This document shows, piece by piece, positions 9,089-16,701 of a DNA stretch of 64,000 nt. Under the pieces are notes generated by a model. That model did not search any database, had not been told where the DNA came from, and saw only the letters and a list, made by a program, of their open reading frames with translations. The stretch is from Fimenecus sp051881435 (GTDB lineage Bacteria; Bacillota; Clostridia; Oscillospirales; Acutalibacteraceae), in contig JBJEPW010000002.1 in NCBI GenBank assembly GCA_051881435.1, forward strand, positions 4,918-68,917. Direction: 5' to 3'. The translations under genes and the position numbers were made by a program. Position 1 is the first letter of the stretch. Every line of letters begins with the position of its first letter.

Positions 9089-9404
9089 CAAAAACACCTC
9101 TTTCAAGTTTCAAATTATGGGGATACTGACCTGCAAGCTGTTCAATATGCAAATACAGACCGTCAGTAATCACCTTGGCTTTTCGGGCATCTTCCAAATT
9201 CATCTGAATTTTCATATACCCGTCACGAACCTCTGCCTCGGGACTGAGCTTTAAAACCTCAATCACGGTATTTGCCGCCATATACGCCGCTGAGGAAACC
9301 GCACTGCAAACAATATCGCTGCCCTGCTCCCCTGCTCCTGAATGACCGCTTATCTCGAAAGAAACCGCCGTATCCCCCGAAAACAGAAATTTTACTTTTG
9401 TCAT
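9081..9404 (-). CDS. prp: Ribosomal-processing cysteine protease Prp
   Basis: The protein has 107 residues and is the protease that cleaves the N-terminal extension of L27 in Firmicutes. The catalytic pair is visible as His21 in SGHSGAGEQG and Cys33 in DIVCSAVSSAAYM, with the usual spacing. Gene order L21-Prp-L27 is the classic arrangement. The start codon overlaps the rplU stop (TAATG), and the 3' end overlaps the rpmA start by 8 bp. The presence of both the enzyme and its substrate site suggests that the processing is intact here. Confidence 0.95.
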   Translation of the reverse strand: MTKVKFLFSGDTAVSFEISGHSGAGEQGSDIVCSAVSSAAYMAANTVIEVLKLSPEAEVRDGYMKIQMNLEDARKAKVITDGLYLHIEQLAGQYPHNLKLERGVFDA

Positions 9405-9715
9405 TATGCGTTTATCTCGGTAATCTCAACCTTTGTATAGGGCTGACGATGACCTTTCTTGCGCTTTTCGTTCTTCTTGGGCTTATAGGTGAAAACGGTA
9501 ACCTTTTTACCCTTTCCGTTTTTGATGACCTTGGCAGTAACCTTTGCGCCCTCAACATAAGGTGCGCCTGTTGTGATACCGTCATCAGAACCGACTGCTA
9601 AAACCTTATCAAAGGTAATCTCAGCGTTCTCCTCAGCGTCAAGCTTTTCAACAAATACAACATCGCCGTTTGTGACCTTGTACTGCTTGCCGCCGGTAAC
9701 AATAATTGCGTACAT
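9404..9715 (-). CDS. rplU: 50S ribosomal protein L21
   Basis: L21 binds 23S rRNA. The protein has 103 residues with the family signatures MYAIIVTGGKQYKV at the N-terminus and the basic RKKGHRQPYTKVEI segment at the C-terminus. It is the first gene of the rplU-prp-rpmA operon and overlaps the prp start by one base. The promoter and untranslated leader are listed separately. Confidence 0.97.
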   Translation of the reverse strand: MYAIIVTGGKQYKVTNGDVVFVEKLDAEENAEITFDKVLAVGSDDGITTGAPYVEGAKVTAKVIKNGKGKKVTVFTYKPKKNEKRKKGHRQPYTKVEITEINA

Positions 9716-9842
9716 TTACATAACCTACCTTAAATATAGACTCGCTATCGAGGGCGGGAAAAATCCGCTTTCAGTATAAAAAGACATACTGCCCCCTAAT
9801 ATGCGGCTTGAATATTTTAACAGACAAGACTTAAAAAGTCAA
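9716..9842 (-). promoter_or_regulatory. rplU promoter and leader
   Basis: A -35 TTGACT (9837-9842), a 17-bp spacer and a -10 TAAAAT (9814-9819) are clear. They leave about 90 nt of untranslated leader before rplU. A leader of this length could hold the L21 autoregulatory structure known in Firmicutes, but I could not confirm its fold by eye. Confidence 0.75.
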
Positions 9843-9868
9843 GGGTAATTTCAAATTATTTACCCGAT

Positions 9869-11956
9869 TTATGTAAAAATGTGTGCTATTGCGTTAATTA
9901 TTATGCACACGGCGGTACCGCACAGGGTAGGTATTATGAAAGAGAGAGCCGTCCATTTAATGCTTTTTGTTTCTTTATGCACCGTAAGAAGCGTTGTGGA
10001 GCAGGGCCAATGCATAAGTGAAAACACCATTACACAAAGGGCTGTTGTCATATCCCAGCCGTTTGAAACGAGAAGTTCCCGAAGTTCAAAAAGTGAGGAA
10101 TATTCGCAAAGCGTGCTGTTCTGCATATACGCCATAAGCATTATGGGAATTACGATTTCATTGGCGGGAAAGCCTAAAACAAATGCCGTGAGTATCACGC
10201 CGTCCATACCCATAAGCTTACCAAGGGGCTCCAGCGCTTCGGTACAGTGCATAAGCAAGGTTTTATCCCCTGCCGTTACATTCGCCAAAATCCATATTAC
10301 TATTCCCGCAGGCGCCGCAACGCTCACTGCTCTGCCCAGCACAAACAATGTGCGGTCAAATACGGAGCGGATAATAGTTTTTCCTATCTGCGGTTTGCGG
10401 TATGGCGGCAGTTCAAGGGTAAAAGACGAGGGAACGCCCTTTAAAAGAGTTACGCTTAATATTTTTGACACGGCAAGTGTTGCGGCAATGCCGAATAAAA
10501 TTACTGTGCAAAGCAGAGCCGCCGACAAAAAACTGCCTGCAAAGCCTGTTGCACCTGCAATGAAAAACATTGTTATTACGGCAATCAGCGTTGGAAATCT
10601 TCCGTTGCAGGGCACAAAGTTATTTGTGAGTATGGCAATTATCCTCTCTCTCGGAGAGTCGATTATTCTGCACCCCGTAACGCCCACCGCATTACAGCCG
10701 AAGCCCATACACATTGTCAGCGCCTGCTTGCCGCAGGTGTTTGCTTTTTTAAAGTAGTAATCCAAATTAAACGCCACTCTGGGCAAATATCCGAAGTCCT
10801 CCAAAAGTGTGAAAAGAGGGAAAAATATCGCCATGGGAGGCAGCATTACGGAAACTACCCACGCCAGCACCTTATATCCGCCGTGTACAAGCATATCCGT
10901 AAGCCACTCTGACACGCCAATCTTTAAAAATGCGTTTGCAATCGGTTCTTCCATACCTAAAAGAAATGAGGATAGAAGCTGTGAGGGATAATTTGCTCCG
11001 TAAACGGTTATCCACAGTATGAAAAGCAAAAGGCAAAGCATTGTAACGGCTCCCGTATGCTTTCCCATAAATATTCTATCCAGCTTTTCAAGCCTTTTTT
11101 TATATTTACTTTCCCCCATACTTACGCAATCCTCTGCGATTTCCTTTGCTCTTTCGGCAACGGTATCGGTAAGATAATCGCAAAAGCTTTCCTTTGAGCC
11201 GAATTCCAAAGAGATTTCGTCGCTCAATGTTTTTGCAAGGGCTGTAATCGCATCGGCATTTTCCCTGTTTAAATATGTAAAAAGCTTTTCGGAATACGAA
11301 ATATCGTAAAGCAGACGCATAGCATAGTAATCGTTTTTACTGTTTTCACCTGCATTTTTCCCGATATATTCCGAAAGAGTGCGGATTTGCGTATCAGCTC
11401 TGCCCTTATCATCACTTTCGTGAACATTTTTTAAGGGGTTTTCGCAGATTTTCAATATTTCCCGTTTAAGCTCGGTAAGTCCCTTTTTTCTGCCTGCGCT
11501 CATGGGAACGACGGGTATTTTCAAAAGCTTTGACAGCTTGGGAAAATCAATCACCACTCCGTTTTTCTCCGCTTCATCCATCAAATTGACTGCAAGCACA
11601 ACATTATCGGTGATTTTCAGTATTTGCAGAACAAGGTTTAAGTTCCGTTCAAGGCAATTTGCGTCTGCTACAACAACCGTTGCGTCACAGTCGCCGAAGG
11701 AAAGCTGTTCCTCCGCGCACTGCTCCTCATATGAACGGGAAAACAGGGAATATGTCCCCGGCAAATCAATCAAAATGAAATCGTTGTTTTGAAAGCTGTA
11801 CCGCCCGCCGGCATTTTCAACGGTTTTGCCCGCCCAATTACCCGTATGCTGATGCATTCCCGTAAGGCAGTTAAAAACCGTGCTTTTACCCACATTGGGG
11901 TTTCCCGCAAGAACAACACGGTATGTGTTTGACAGCTTTGAATTTCTCTTTGTCAA
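9869..11956 (-). CDS. feoB: Ferrous iron transporter B (first copy)
   Basis: The protein has 695 residues and imports Fe2+ across the cytoplasmic membrane. The N-terminal G domain shows G1 GNPNVGKST (18-26), DLPGTYSL (G3) and NLMD (G4). A helical spacer follows, then the membrane domain with the two Gate regions. The first Gate is PLFTLLEDFGYLPRVAF, followed by GFGCNAVGV. The length is typical. It lies 23 bp after a feoA gene on the same strand. It is clearly different in sequence from the second FeoB at 23344-25398, so the two are paralogues and not a recent duplication. One may be specialised for another metal or condition. That is inference. Confidence 0.93.
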   Translation of the reverse strand: MTKRNSKLSNTYRVVLAGNPNVGKSTVFNCLTGMHQHTGNWAGKTVENAGGRYSFQNNDFILIDLPGTYSLFSRSYEEQCAEEQLSFGDCDATVVVADANCLERNLNLVLQILKITDNVVLAVNLMDEAEKNGVVIDFPKLSKLLKIPVVPMSAGRKKGLTELKREILKICENPLKNVHESDDKGRADTQIRTLSEYIGKNAGENSKNDYYAMRLLYDISYSEKLFTYLNRENADAITALAKTLSDEISLEFGSKESFCDYLTDTVAERAKEIAEDCVSMGESKYKKRLEKLDRIFMGKHTGAVTMLCLLLFILWITVYGANYPSQLLSSFLLGMEEPIANAFLKIGVSEWLTDMLVHGGYKVLAWVVSVMLPPMAIFFPLFTLLEDFGYLPRVAFNLDYYFKKANTCGKQALTMCMGFGCNAVGVTGCRIIDSPRERIIAILTNNFVPCNGRFPTLIAVITMFFIAGATGFAGSFLSAALLCTVILFGIAATLAVSKILSVTLLKGVPSSFTLELPPYRKPQIGKTIIRSVFDRTLFVLGRAVSVAAPAGIVIWILANVTAGDKTLLMHCTEALEPLGKLMGMDGVILTAFVLGFPANEIVIPIMLMAYMQNSTLCEYSSLFELRELLVSNGWDMTTALCVMVFSLMHWPCSTTLLTVHKETKSIKWTALSFIIPTLCGTAVCIIINAIAHIFT

Positions 11957-11979
11957 GGCATATTCCCCCTGTACTGTTC

Positions 11980-12207
11980 CTATATTATCAGCACGGTGTC
12001 TGCATCCTCCTGCCGCAACGCAATTACCGCGCCCTTAATAAGATATGACGCTATATCCTTGTGAGTACTTTGTCCCGTGCACTTTATTTGTGTGCCGTTA
12101 ATTATACCCAAGTCGCGGAATCGGCGGCGCAGACTTCCTGTTGTATTCAGCCCCGTTACGAAACCGCTTTCACCGATATTTAAGCTGTTAAGTGTTTTTT
12201 TACGCAT
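11980..12207 (-). CDS. feoA: FeoA-domain protein (first copy)
   Basis: A small cytoplasmic SH3-like protein of 75 residues that supports FeoB-mediated iron uptake. Typical features are the N-terminal LNIGESGFVTGL and RRRFRDLGIINGTQIKC, followed by DIASYLIKGAVIALRQEDADTVLI. The gene precedes feoB with the same orientation. No DtxR-type regulator is next to this copy, unlike the second feo locus. The intergenic region upstream (12208-12315) is shared with the divergent spoIIA operon. A TATAAT is present there, but I see no convincing -35 partner. Confidence 0.9.
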   Translation of the reverse strand: MRKKTLNSLNIGESGFVTGLNTTGSLRRRFRDLGIINGTQIKCTGQSTHKDIASYLIKGAVIALRQEDADTVLII

Positions 12208-12315
12208 TTTTGCCCTTCTTTCACTGCCCCTGATATATTATATTTTTCTCTCAACGGATTGTGACATTTTTTTCGTAATTCACGGTATAAAATGATGGAA
12301 AAGGAGTGTTAAAAA

Positions 12316-12648
12316 ATGAGTGTAAAAATTGATTTTGACGGTGAAACGCTTTATTGCCGTTTATCGGGAGAAATAGACCATCACACGGCCATGCCCATAC
12401 GCCTTGAAACGGACGACAGAATTGAAAACTGCCGACCCCAACACACAGTGCTTGACTTTTCGGAGGTGACCTTTATGGACAGCTCGGGGATAGGGCTTGT
12501 TATGGGGCGGTACAAGCTTATTTCCGAATTCGGCGGCGATTTAGAGGTGACCGGGCTTTCAAACAACGCTTACAAGGTTATGCGCCTTGCGGGAATTGAC
12601 CGAATAGCCAATGTAAAAAAAGGAGGAGAAAAAAATGGTAGTAAATGA
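12316..12648 (+). CDS. spoIIAA: Anti-sigma F factor antagonist SpoIIAA
   Basis: A STAS-domain protein of 110 residues that frees sigma F in the forespore by binding SpoIIAB. The phosphorylatable serine is in the conserved motif FMDSSGIGLVMGRYK. It is the first gene of the spoIIAA-spoIIAB-sigF operon. The start has AAGGAGTG as ribosome binding site. The upstream region contains TATAAAAT, but I see no clear sigma H or Spo0A box. The gene shows that the organism has the forespore sigma pathway and is likely to sporulate. Confidence 0.95.
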   Translation: MSVKIDFDGETLYCRLSGEIDHHTAMPIRLETDDRIENCRPQHTVLDFSEVTFMDSSGIGLVMGRYKLISEFGGDLEVTGLSNNAYKVMRLAGIDRIANVKKGGEKNGSK

Positions 12649-13066
12649 ATTTAAAATGACGGTGGACAGCCGCTCGGTAAACGAAAGCTTTTCAAGAGCA
12701 GTTGTGGCGGCGTTTTCGGCACAGTTAGACCCCACCGTTGAAGAAATCAACGACATTAAAACGGCTGTAAGCGAGGCGGTTACAAACTGTATTGTTCACG
12801 GCTACAAAAACTGCGTAGGTAAAATCTACATAGGTGTTAAAATTCATGATGACAACAAAATTGTTATAACCATACGGGACAAGGGCTGCGGAATAAGCGA
12901 CATAAAAAAAGCCCGCGAGCCTTTATTCACCACACTTGGCGGCGACCGTGCAGGCTTGGGCTTTTCGGTTATGGAAAGCTTTACTGACAAGCTTACGGTG
13001 CGTTCAAAGGTTAATCACGGCACAACAGTTACACTTTGCAAAAACATTCACGGCCGCGCAAAATGA
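12635..13066 (+). CDS. spoIIAB: Anti-sigma F factor SpoIIAB
   Basis: A serine kinase and anti-sigma factor of 143 residues in the GHKL/HATPase family. It binds sigma F and phosphorylates SpoIIAA. The N box is EAVTNCIVHGYKN, and the ATP-lid motifs are IRDKGCGISDI and GLGFSVMESFTD. It overlaps spoIIAA by 14 bp with a strong AAAGGAGGAG ribosome binding site inside spoIIAA. It overlaps sigF by ATGA, so all three proteins are translationally coupled, which suits their stoichiometric partner-switching role. Confidence 0.95.
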   Translation: MVVNEFKMTVDSRSVNESFSRAVVAAFSAQLDPTVEEINDIKTAVSEAVTNCIVHGYKNCVGKIYIGVKIHDDNKIVITIRDKGCGISDIKKAREPLFTTLGGDRAGLGFSVMESFTDKLTVRSKVNHGTTVTLCKNIHGRAK

Positions 13067-13713
13067 CGAGAGAAGAACTTATACTTAACAATTTGGGACT
13101 TGCGGGAAGCTGTGCCTCACGCTTTATGGGCAAGGGCGTTGATTATGAGGACTTATACTCCGCAGGCTGTGTTGGGCTTATTAAGGCCGCTGACGGCTTT
13201 GACGAAACGCTGGGCTTTGCCTTTTCCACATATGCTGTGCCTTCGATTTTAGGAGAAATACGGCGGATATTCCGTGACGGCGGGGCGGTGAAAATCAGCC
13301 GTTCCTTAAAAGAAAAAGCACGGGAGCTTATGCGTGAAAAAGAAAGCTTTGAAATGGAAAACGGGGTTGAGCCCACAATTTCGGAATTGGCGGAGAAAAT
13401 GGGAATGAGCATTGAGGAAACGGCACAGCTTATTTGCGTTTCACAGCCTGTTGTTTCCCTCACCGCCGATGACGACAGCGAAAAGCAGATTGACATACCC
13501 GATAAAGACGAATACGGTCCCATTGACGACAAACTGTCCGTAAGGCAGATTATGTGTGCTCTGCCCGAAAAAGACCGCCGCCTTATTGAGCTTAGGTTTT
13601 ACAGCGGTCTCACTCAGGCGAAAACGGCTGAAATACTCGGTGTTTCGCAGGTTCAGGTTTCACGCAGAGAAAAATCGATTCTTGCAGATATGCGAAAAAA
13701 ACTGACGGGATAA
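13063..13713 (+). CDS. sigF: RNA polymerase sigma factor SigF
   Basis: The early forespore sigma factor. With the start at the ATG of the ATGA overlap (13063) it has 216 residues and begins MTREELILNNLGLAG. Region 2 is DYEDLYSAGCVGLIKAADGF and FAFSTYAVPSILGEIRR. Region 3 is KISRSLKEKARELM. Region 4 is LIELRFYSGLTQAKTAEILG, ending in VSQVQVSRREKSIL. Operon position after spoIIAA-spoIIAB separates it from the closely related sigG. It is the last gene of the operon, and a new promoter starts immediately after it. Confidence 0.93.
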   Translation: MTREELILNNLGLAGSCASRFMGKGVDYEDLYSAGCVGLIKAADGFDETLGFAFSTYAVPSILGEIRRIFRDGGAVKISRSLKEKARELMREKESFEMENGVEPTISELAEKMGMSIEETAQLICVSQPVVSLTADDDSEKQIDIPDKDEYGPIDDKLSVRQIMCALPEKDRRLIELRFYSGLTQAKTAEILGVSQVQVSRREKSILADMRKKLTG

Positions 13714-13720
13714 TTAAAAT

Positions 13721-13772
13721 TTGAAATTTTCATAAGAATATGGTAGAATATATAAGTTATATTTCTACCATA
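13721..13772 (+). promoter_or_regulatory. Promoter with overlapping inverted repeat
   Basis: A -35 TTGAAA (13721-13726), a 17-bp spacer and a -10 TAGAAT (13744-13749) drive the lipoprotein gene at 13792. A perfect 10-bp inverted repeat, TATGGTAGAA and TTCTACCATA (13739-13748 and 13763-13772), covers the -10 and the probable start site. That is a typical position for a repressor operator. The regulator is unknown. Confidence 0.6.
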
Positions 13773-13791
13773 TTTATTTTTGGAGTATAGT

Positions 13792-15999
13792 ATGAAAAAA
13801 AGTATATTATCCGTTTCAATAAAAATAGTTTCCGTTATCTGTATTATTGCGGTATTATTTTCCTCTTGCTCTTCAGGAGCAACCACAAAAACAGTGCGGC
13901 TTGACGCCCTGAACACGGTGAATCCGTCATATTCGGGAGATGAATACCACAAAACCAATACCGAAAGTATGAAATCCGTTTGCAAATCGGGACTTATCGA
14001 GCTTCTTTTTGATGAAAAGACAATGACGCCCTCAATTCGCGACACAAACAGCGGCACTGTGTGGTCGTCGCTCCCCCAAAGCTCGGTTTCAAAGGAGATT
14101 TTCGGCTCGGCTGTTGAGGTTACGCTTTCCAACGGCGGAGAGGGTATATATGTTCTCAACTCGCAGGATAACTCGGTAAATTTCGGATGCGCTTCATACA
14201 CCCTTACCGAAAACGGTGTATCGGTGAAATATTCAATGGCTCCCGACGCTCAAACGGCAGGCGCGGACATAACCACGCTGACGGACAAGCAAATAAGAGT
14301 TGATTTAACGGTGATTTATACTCTCCGCGACGGTTCATTTTATGTAAATCTCAGTATGAATGACCTTTTTGCGCCTGACGGAGTATATATTGAAAAAATC
14401 AGTTTACTCAACACCTTCGGCGCATACGAGCAAAGCGGTGCAGAGGATTACATTTTCGTGCCTGACGGAAGCGGAGCGCTGATTATGACGGGTGTTGAGG
14501 ATACAGACTTTAAGCCTGTTACATTGTCTGTTTACGGTGAGGATTTTGCCGAAAGTAATTCCCGCAAGGCTTCTCAATGTCTTTTCGGCGCTTTCGGAAT
14601 TAAACGGGACAACAGCGCTTTTGTTTGTATAATTGAGCAGGGCGACACAATCGCCGAGATAAATGCCTGCCGAAATACGGACACAACACTCAACAGTGTG
14701 GGCGCGTCGTTCAGAACAACGGGCATTTTTATTGACGACAGCGGAAAAAAGATAAAAAAGACATACGGCGATGAATATAAAAACGAGATAGCCCTTTGTT
14801 ACCGCTTCCTTTCGGGAAGATCGGCGACTTATTCGGGTATGGCAACTGCGTGCCGTGAAAATTACATCAGAAATTCCATGCTTTCCACAAAAACCGTTGA
14901 GCCCGAATCGAAAAATCTGCCTTTGGTAATTGCCTTGCAGGGCGGATATGTGAACAGCCTCGGCCAATACAGTGTTCTTACGGATTATTCACAGACTCTC
15001 ACTCTAATCAAGCTTTTAAAAGCAAAAGGCGTCAACAACGCATATTTAAGATACAACGGATTGTATGACAACGCCAACAACGGTACGGCTGAAAGCGGCA
15101 GCTTTAAAAAAGCTCTCGGAAAGGAGCAGGATTATAAAGCACTTTATGATTATCTGAGCAGTCAGAATATTTCGCTGTTTATTGATACGGATATTCTGAC
15201 ATACAGCTACAAGAGTTCGGGCAACGCAAAGGCTTTAAATTCATCGAAAATTAAAGCCGCACCGTTATCCGACGCCGATTTTCCCTGCAACACCGAAAAT
15301 CAAAGTTTTTTAAAAATGAAAAGCCTTGAAAAGCAAATCGAAAGTATTCTCTCTGCATCGTCTGAAAAGAGCTTTGACGGATACTCGCTGAATGACGCGG
15401 GAACATATCTGTATTCCGATTATTCTTCAAGCTTTTACAGCCGTGAAGCCTCAAAGAAAGAGATTGCTTCACTTCTGCCTGTGCTTGCCTCATCGAAAAA
15501 GCTGATGATTGACACGGGAAACATATACGCCGTTAAAAATGCCGATGTTGTTTCGGGTATTCCAATGGCTCCTTATGCCGCTGATGAGAGTGATGCATAT
15601 GTGGGAATTCCCTTTATTCAAATGCTTCTTCACGGAATTACGGAATACAGCGCCGCGGGTATGAACACATATGACGACACGGCGACCGCTTTTCTTAAAT
15701 CCGTTGAATACGGTTGTCTGCCCTGTGTTGAGTGGTACGGCACCGTTTACGACGAAACGCTTGACGAAAAGTACTATTATGATAAAAACATAAACGATAT
15801 GGTTAAGTATTACACAAAAGCCAACAGCGCACTTTCAGCATTAAGGGGCGCTCGAATGACGGCGCACTACAAGGTGCAGGACGGAGTTTACTGCACGGAA
15901 TACAACAACAGTTCGAGGGTTTATGTAAACTATAACGATACTCCCGTTACCTTTAACGGAATTACCGTGAACGCTCTTGACTGCGTTGAAATTCAGTAA
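13792..15999 (+). CDS. Large lipoprotein, DUF5696-like
   Basis: The protein has 735 residues. The true start is the ATG at 13792, 6 nt after TGGAG. It begins with a lipoprotein signal MKKSILSVSIKIVSVICIIA ending in the lipobox FSSC. The body contains DYIFVPDGSGALI and a region rich in aromatic residues, LKAKGVNNAYLRYNGLYDN. Both resemble the DUF5696 family of extracellular proteins, some of which sit near sugar-uptake genes. The C-terminal part resembles a TIM-barrel glycosidase fold (FIDTDILTYSY, LMIDTGNIYAV), but I identify no catalytic residues. The gene is monocistronic, with its own promoter and terminator. Function is unknown; extracellular carbohydrate handling is only an inference. 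Confidence 0.6.
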   Translation: MKKSILSVSIKIVSVICIIAVLFSSCSSGATTKTVRLDALNTVNPSYSGDEYHKTNTESMKSVCKSGLIELLFDEKTMTPSIRDTNSGTVWSSLPQSSVSKEIFGSAVEVTLSNGGEGIYVLNSQDNSVNFGCASYTLTENGVSVKYSMAPDAQTAGADITTLTDKQIRVDLTVIYTLRDGSFYVNLSMNDLFAPDGVYIEKISLLNTFGAYEQSGAEDYIFVPDGSGALIMTGVEDTDFKPVTLSVYGEDFAESNSRKASQCLFGAFGIKRDNSAFVCIIEQGDTIAEINACRNTDTTLNSVGASFRTTGIFIDDSGKKIKKTYGDEYKNEIALCYRFLSGRSATYSGMATACRENYIRNSMLSTKTVEPESKNLPLVIALQGGYVNSLGQYSVLTDYSQTLTLIKLLKAKGVNNAYLRYNGLYDNANNGTAESGSFKKALGKEQDYKALYDYLSSQNISLFIDTDILTYSYKSSGNAKALNSSKIKAAPLSDADFPCNTENQSFLKMKSLEKQIESILSASSEKSFDGYSLNDAGTYLYSDYSSSFYSREASKKEIASLLPVLASSKKLMIDTGNIYAVKNADVVSGIPMAPYAADESDAYVGIPFIQMLLHGITEYSAAGMNTYDDTATAFLKSVEYGCLPCVEWYGTVYDETLDEKYYYDKNINDMVKYYTKANSALSALRGARMTAHYKVQDGVYCTEYNNSSRVYVNYNDTPVTFNGITVNALDCVEIQ

Positions 16000-16014
16000 G
16001 CGAATACAAATATG

Positions 16015-16050
16015 AAAGCCATCGGTTGATTTGACCGATGGCTTTTTGTT
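16015..16050 (+). terminator. Terminator of the DUF5696-like gene
   Basis: The 12-bp stem AAAGCCATCGGT/ACCGATGGCTTT is followed by TTGTT and starts 15 bp after the stop codon. Confidence 0.9.
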
Positions 16051-16083
16051 ATGCGGATGTGTGGAATTGTGTATGACTCTGGT

Positions 16084-16112
16084 TGTAGGGGACGATGCCC
16101 TCATCGTCCCGT
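16084..16112. repeat. CTAC-flanked hairpin, family A
   Basis: The stem GGGACGATG/CATCGTCCC is flanked by TGTAG, the complement of CTACA. Two other copies with the same stem family are at 16481-16510 and 29937-29966. It belongs to the family of short intergenic hairpins whose stems differ but whose CTAC flank is constant. Confidence 0.7.
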
Positions 16113-16159
16113 GAATAAACCCCTCTGTCAACTATGTTGACAGAGTGGGTAGTACTTTT

Positions 16160-16289
16160 CCTCCCTCTGACGAGGGAGGTGGCATTTCGCTTACGAAATG
16201 ACGGAGGGAGAGAATAAACTTTATATGCGATTCAGTCTCTCCCCCAGTCAAATACTACGCATTTGACAGCCCCCTCGTCAGAGGGGGGC
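16160..16289. repeat. MITE-like element with DUF559-element ends (1)
   Basis: This 130-bp element has no gene. Its left arm is hairpin CCTCCCTC-TGAC-GAGGGAGG, then TGG, hairpin CATTTCG/CGAAATG and tail ACGGAGGGAG. Its right arm, read inward on the opposite strand, is hairpin CCCCCTC-TGAC-GAGGGGG, then GCT, hairpin GTCAAAT/ATTTGAC and tail TGGGGGAG. The same left and right arm types enclose the DUF559 gene at 33005-33403, so this looks like an internally deleted derivative. Confidence 0.75.
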
Positions 16290-16323
16290 ATATAATTATT
16301 TCATGTGATTTTACGGCATGTTT

Positions 16324-16352
16324 GTAGGGTGCGACGACCTGGTTGCACCGTG
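16324..16352. repeat. CTAC-flanked hairpin, family A
   Basis: GTAG is followed by the stem GGTGC/GCACC with an inner CGACGACCTGGTT-type loop. A related copy with the stem GGTGCG/CGCACC and CTACA flank is at 60090-60115. Confidence 0.6.
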
Positions 16353-16379
16353 AAATTGCATAAAACCAAAATAAACAAG

Positions 16380-16510
16380 GTAGGGCGGGGGCTTGCCCCC
16401 GCCGTTGGATTTACCATAAACCGATTCGGCGGGGGCAAGGCACCACCCTACGAGGTTGGAGTTGGTTTTTCTGTAATTTTGCGGGACGATGAGGCATCGT
16501 CCCCTACAAG
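16380..16510. repeat. Cluster of three family A hairpins
   Basis: Three short hairpins lie in tandem. The first is GTAGGGCGGGGGCTTGCCCC with its 3' arm (16380-16404). The second is GGCGGGGGCAAG ending ACCACCCTACGAG (about 16427-16453). The third is GGGACGATG/GCATCGTCCC followed by CTACAAG (16481-16510). All have GTAG at one end or CTAC at the other. Confidence 0.65.
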
Positions 16511-16541
16511 TGAACTTAAAATTACAGCGAATTTCTTTTCC

Positions 16542-16664
16542 CCTCCCTCTGACGAGGGAGGTGGCAAAACCGCAGGTTTTGACGGAGGGAGTAAAATAAA
16601 TGAATAATTGATATAAACTCCCTCAGTCATTTTTTCAAAATGACAGCTCCCTCAAAGAGGGAGC
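16542..16664. repeat. MITE-like element with DUF559-element ends (2)
   Basis: This 123-bp element has no gene. Its left arm is hairpin CCTCCCTC-TGAC-GAGGGAGG, TGG, hairpin CAAAACC/GGTTTTG and tail ACGGAGGGAG. Its right arm, read inward on the other strand, is hairpin GCTCCCTC/GAGGGAGC, T, hairpin GTCATTTT/AAAATGAC and tail TGAGGGAG. The variable hairpins differ in sequence from those at 16160-16289 but are equally well paired. Confidence 0.75.
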
Positions 16665-16701
16665 GGAATAGGTTACGATGCGCCGTGGGTTTTGGTGTGA
16701 T

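Noticed and set aside
9879..10757. A 292-codon frame on the plus strand
   Set aside because: It is antisense to the first feoB, which has clear G-protein and Gate motifs. The antisense frame has no recognisable domain or ribosome binding site.
16305..16607. A 100-codon frame in the repeat region
   Set aside because: It is formed by translating the G/C-rich hairpin repeats and is not a gene.
16084..16664. Possible CRISPR array
   Set aside because: The repeats are palindromic elements of several types with irregular spacing and no unique spacers of constant length. There are no cas genes.
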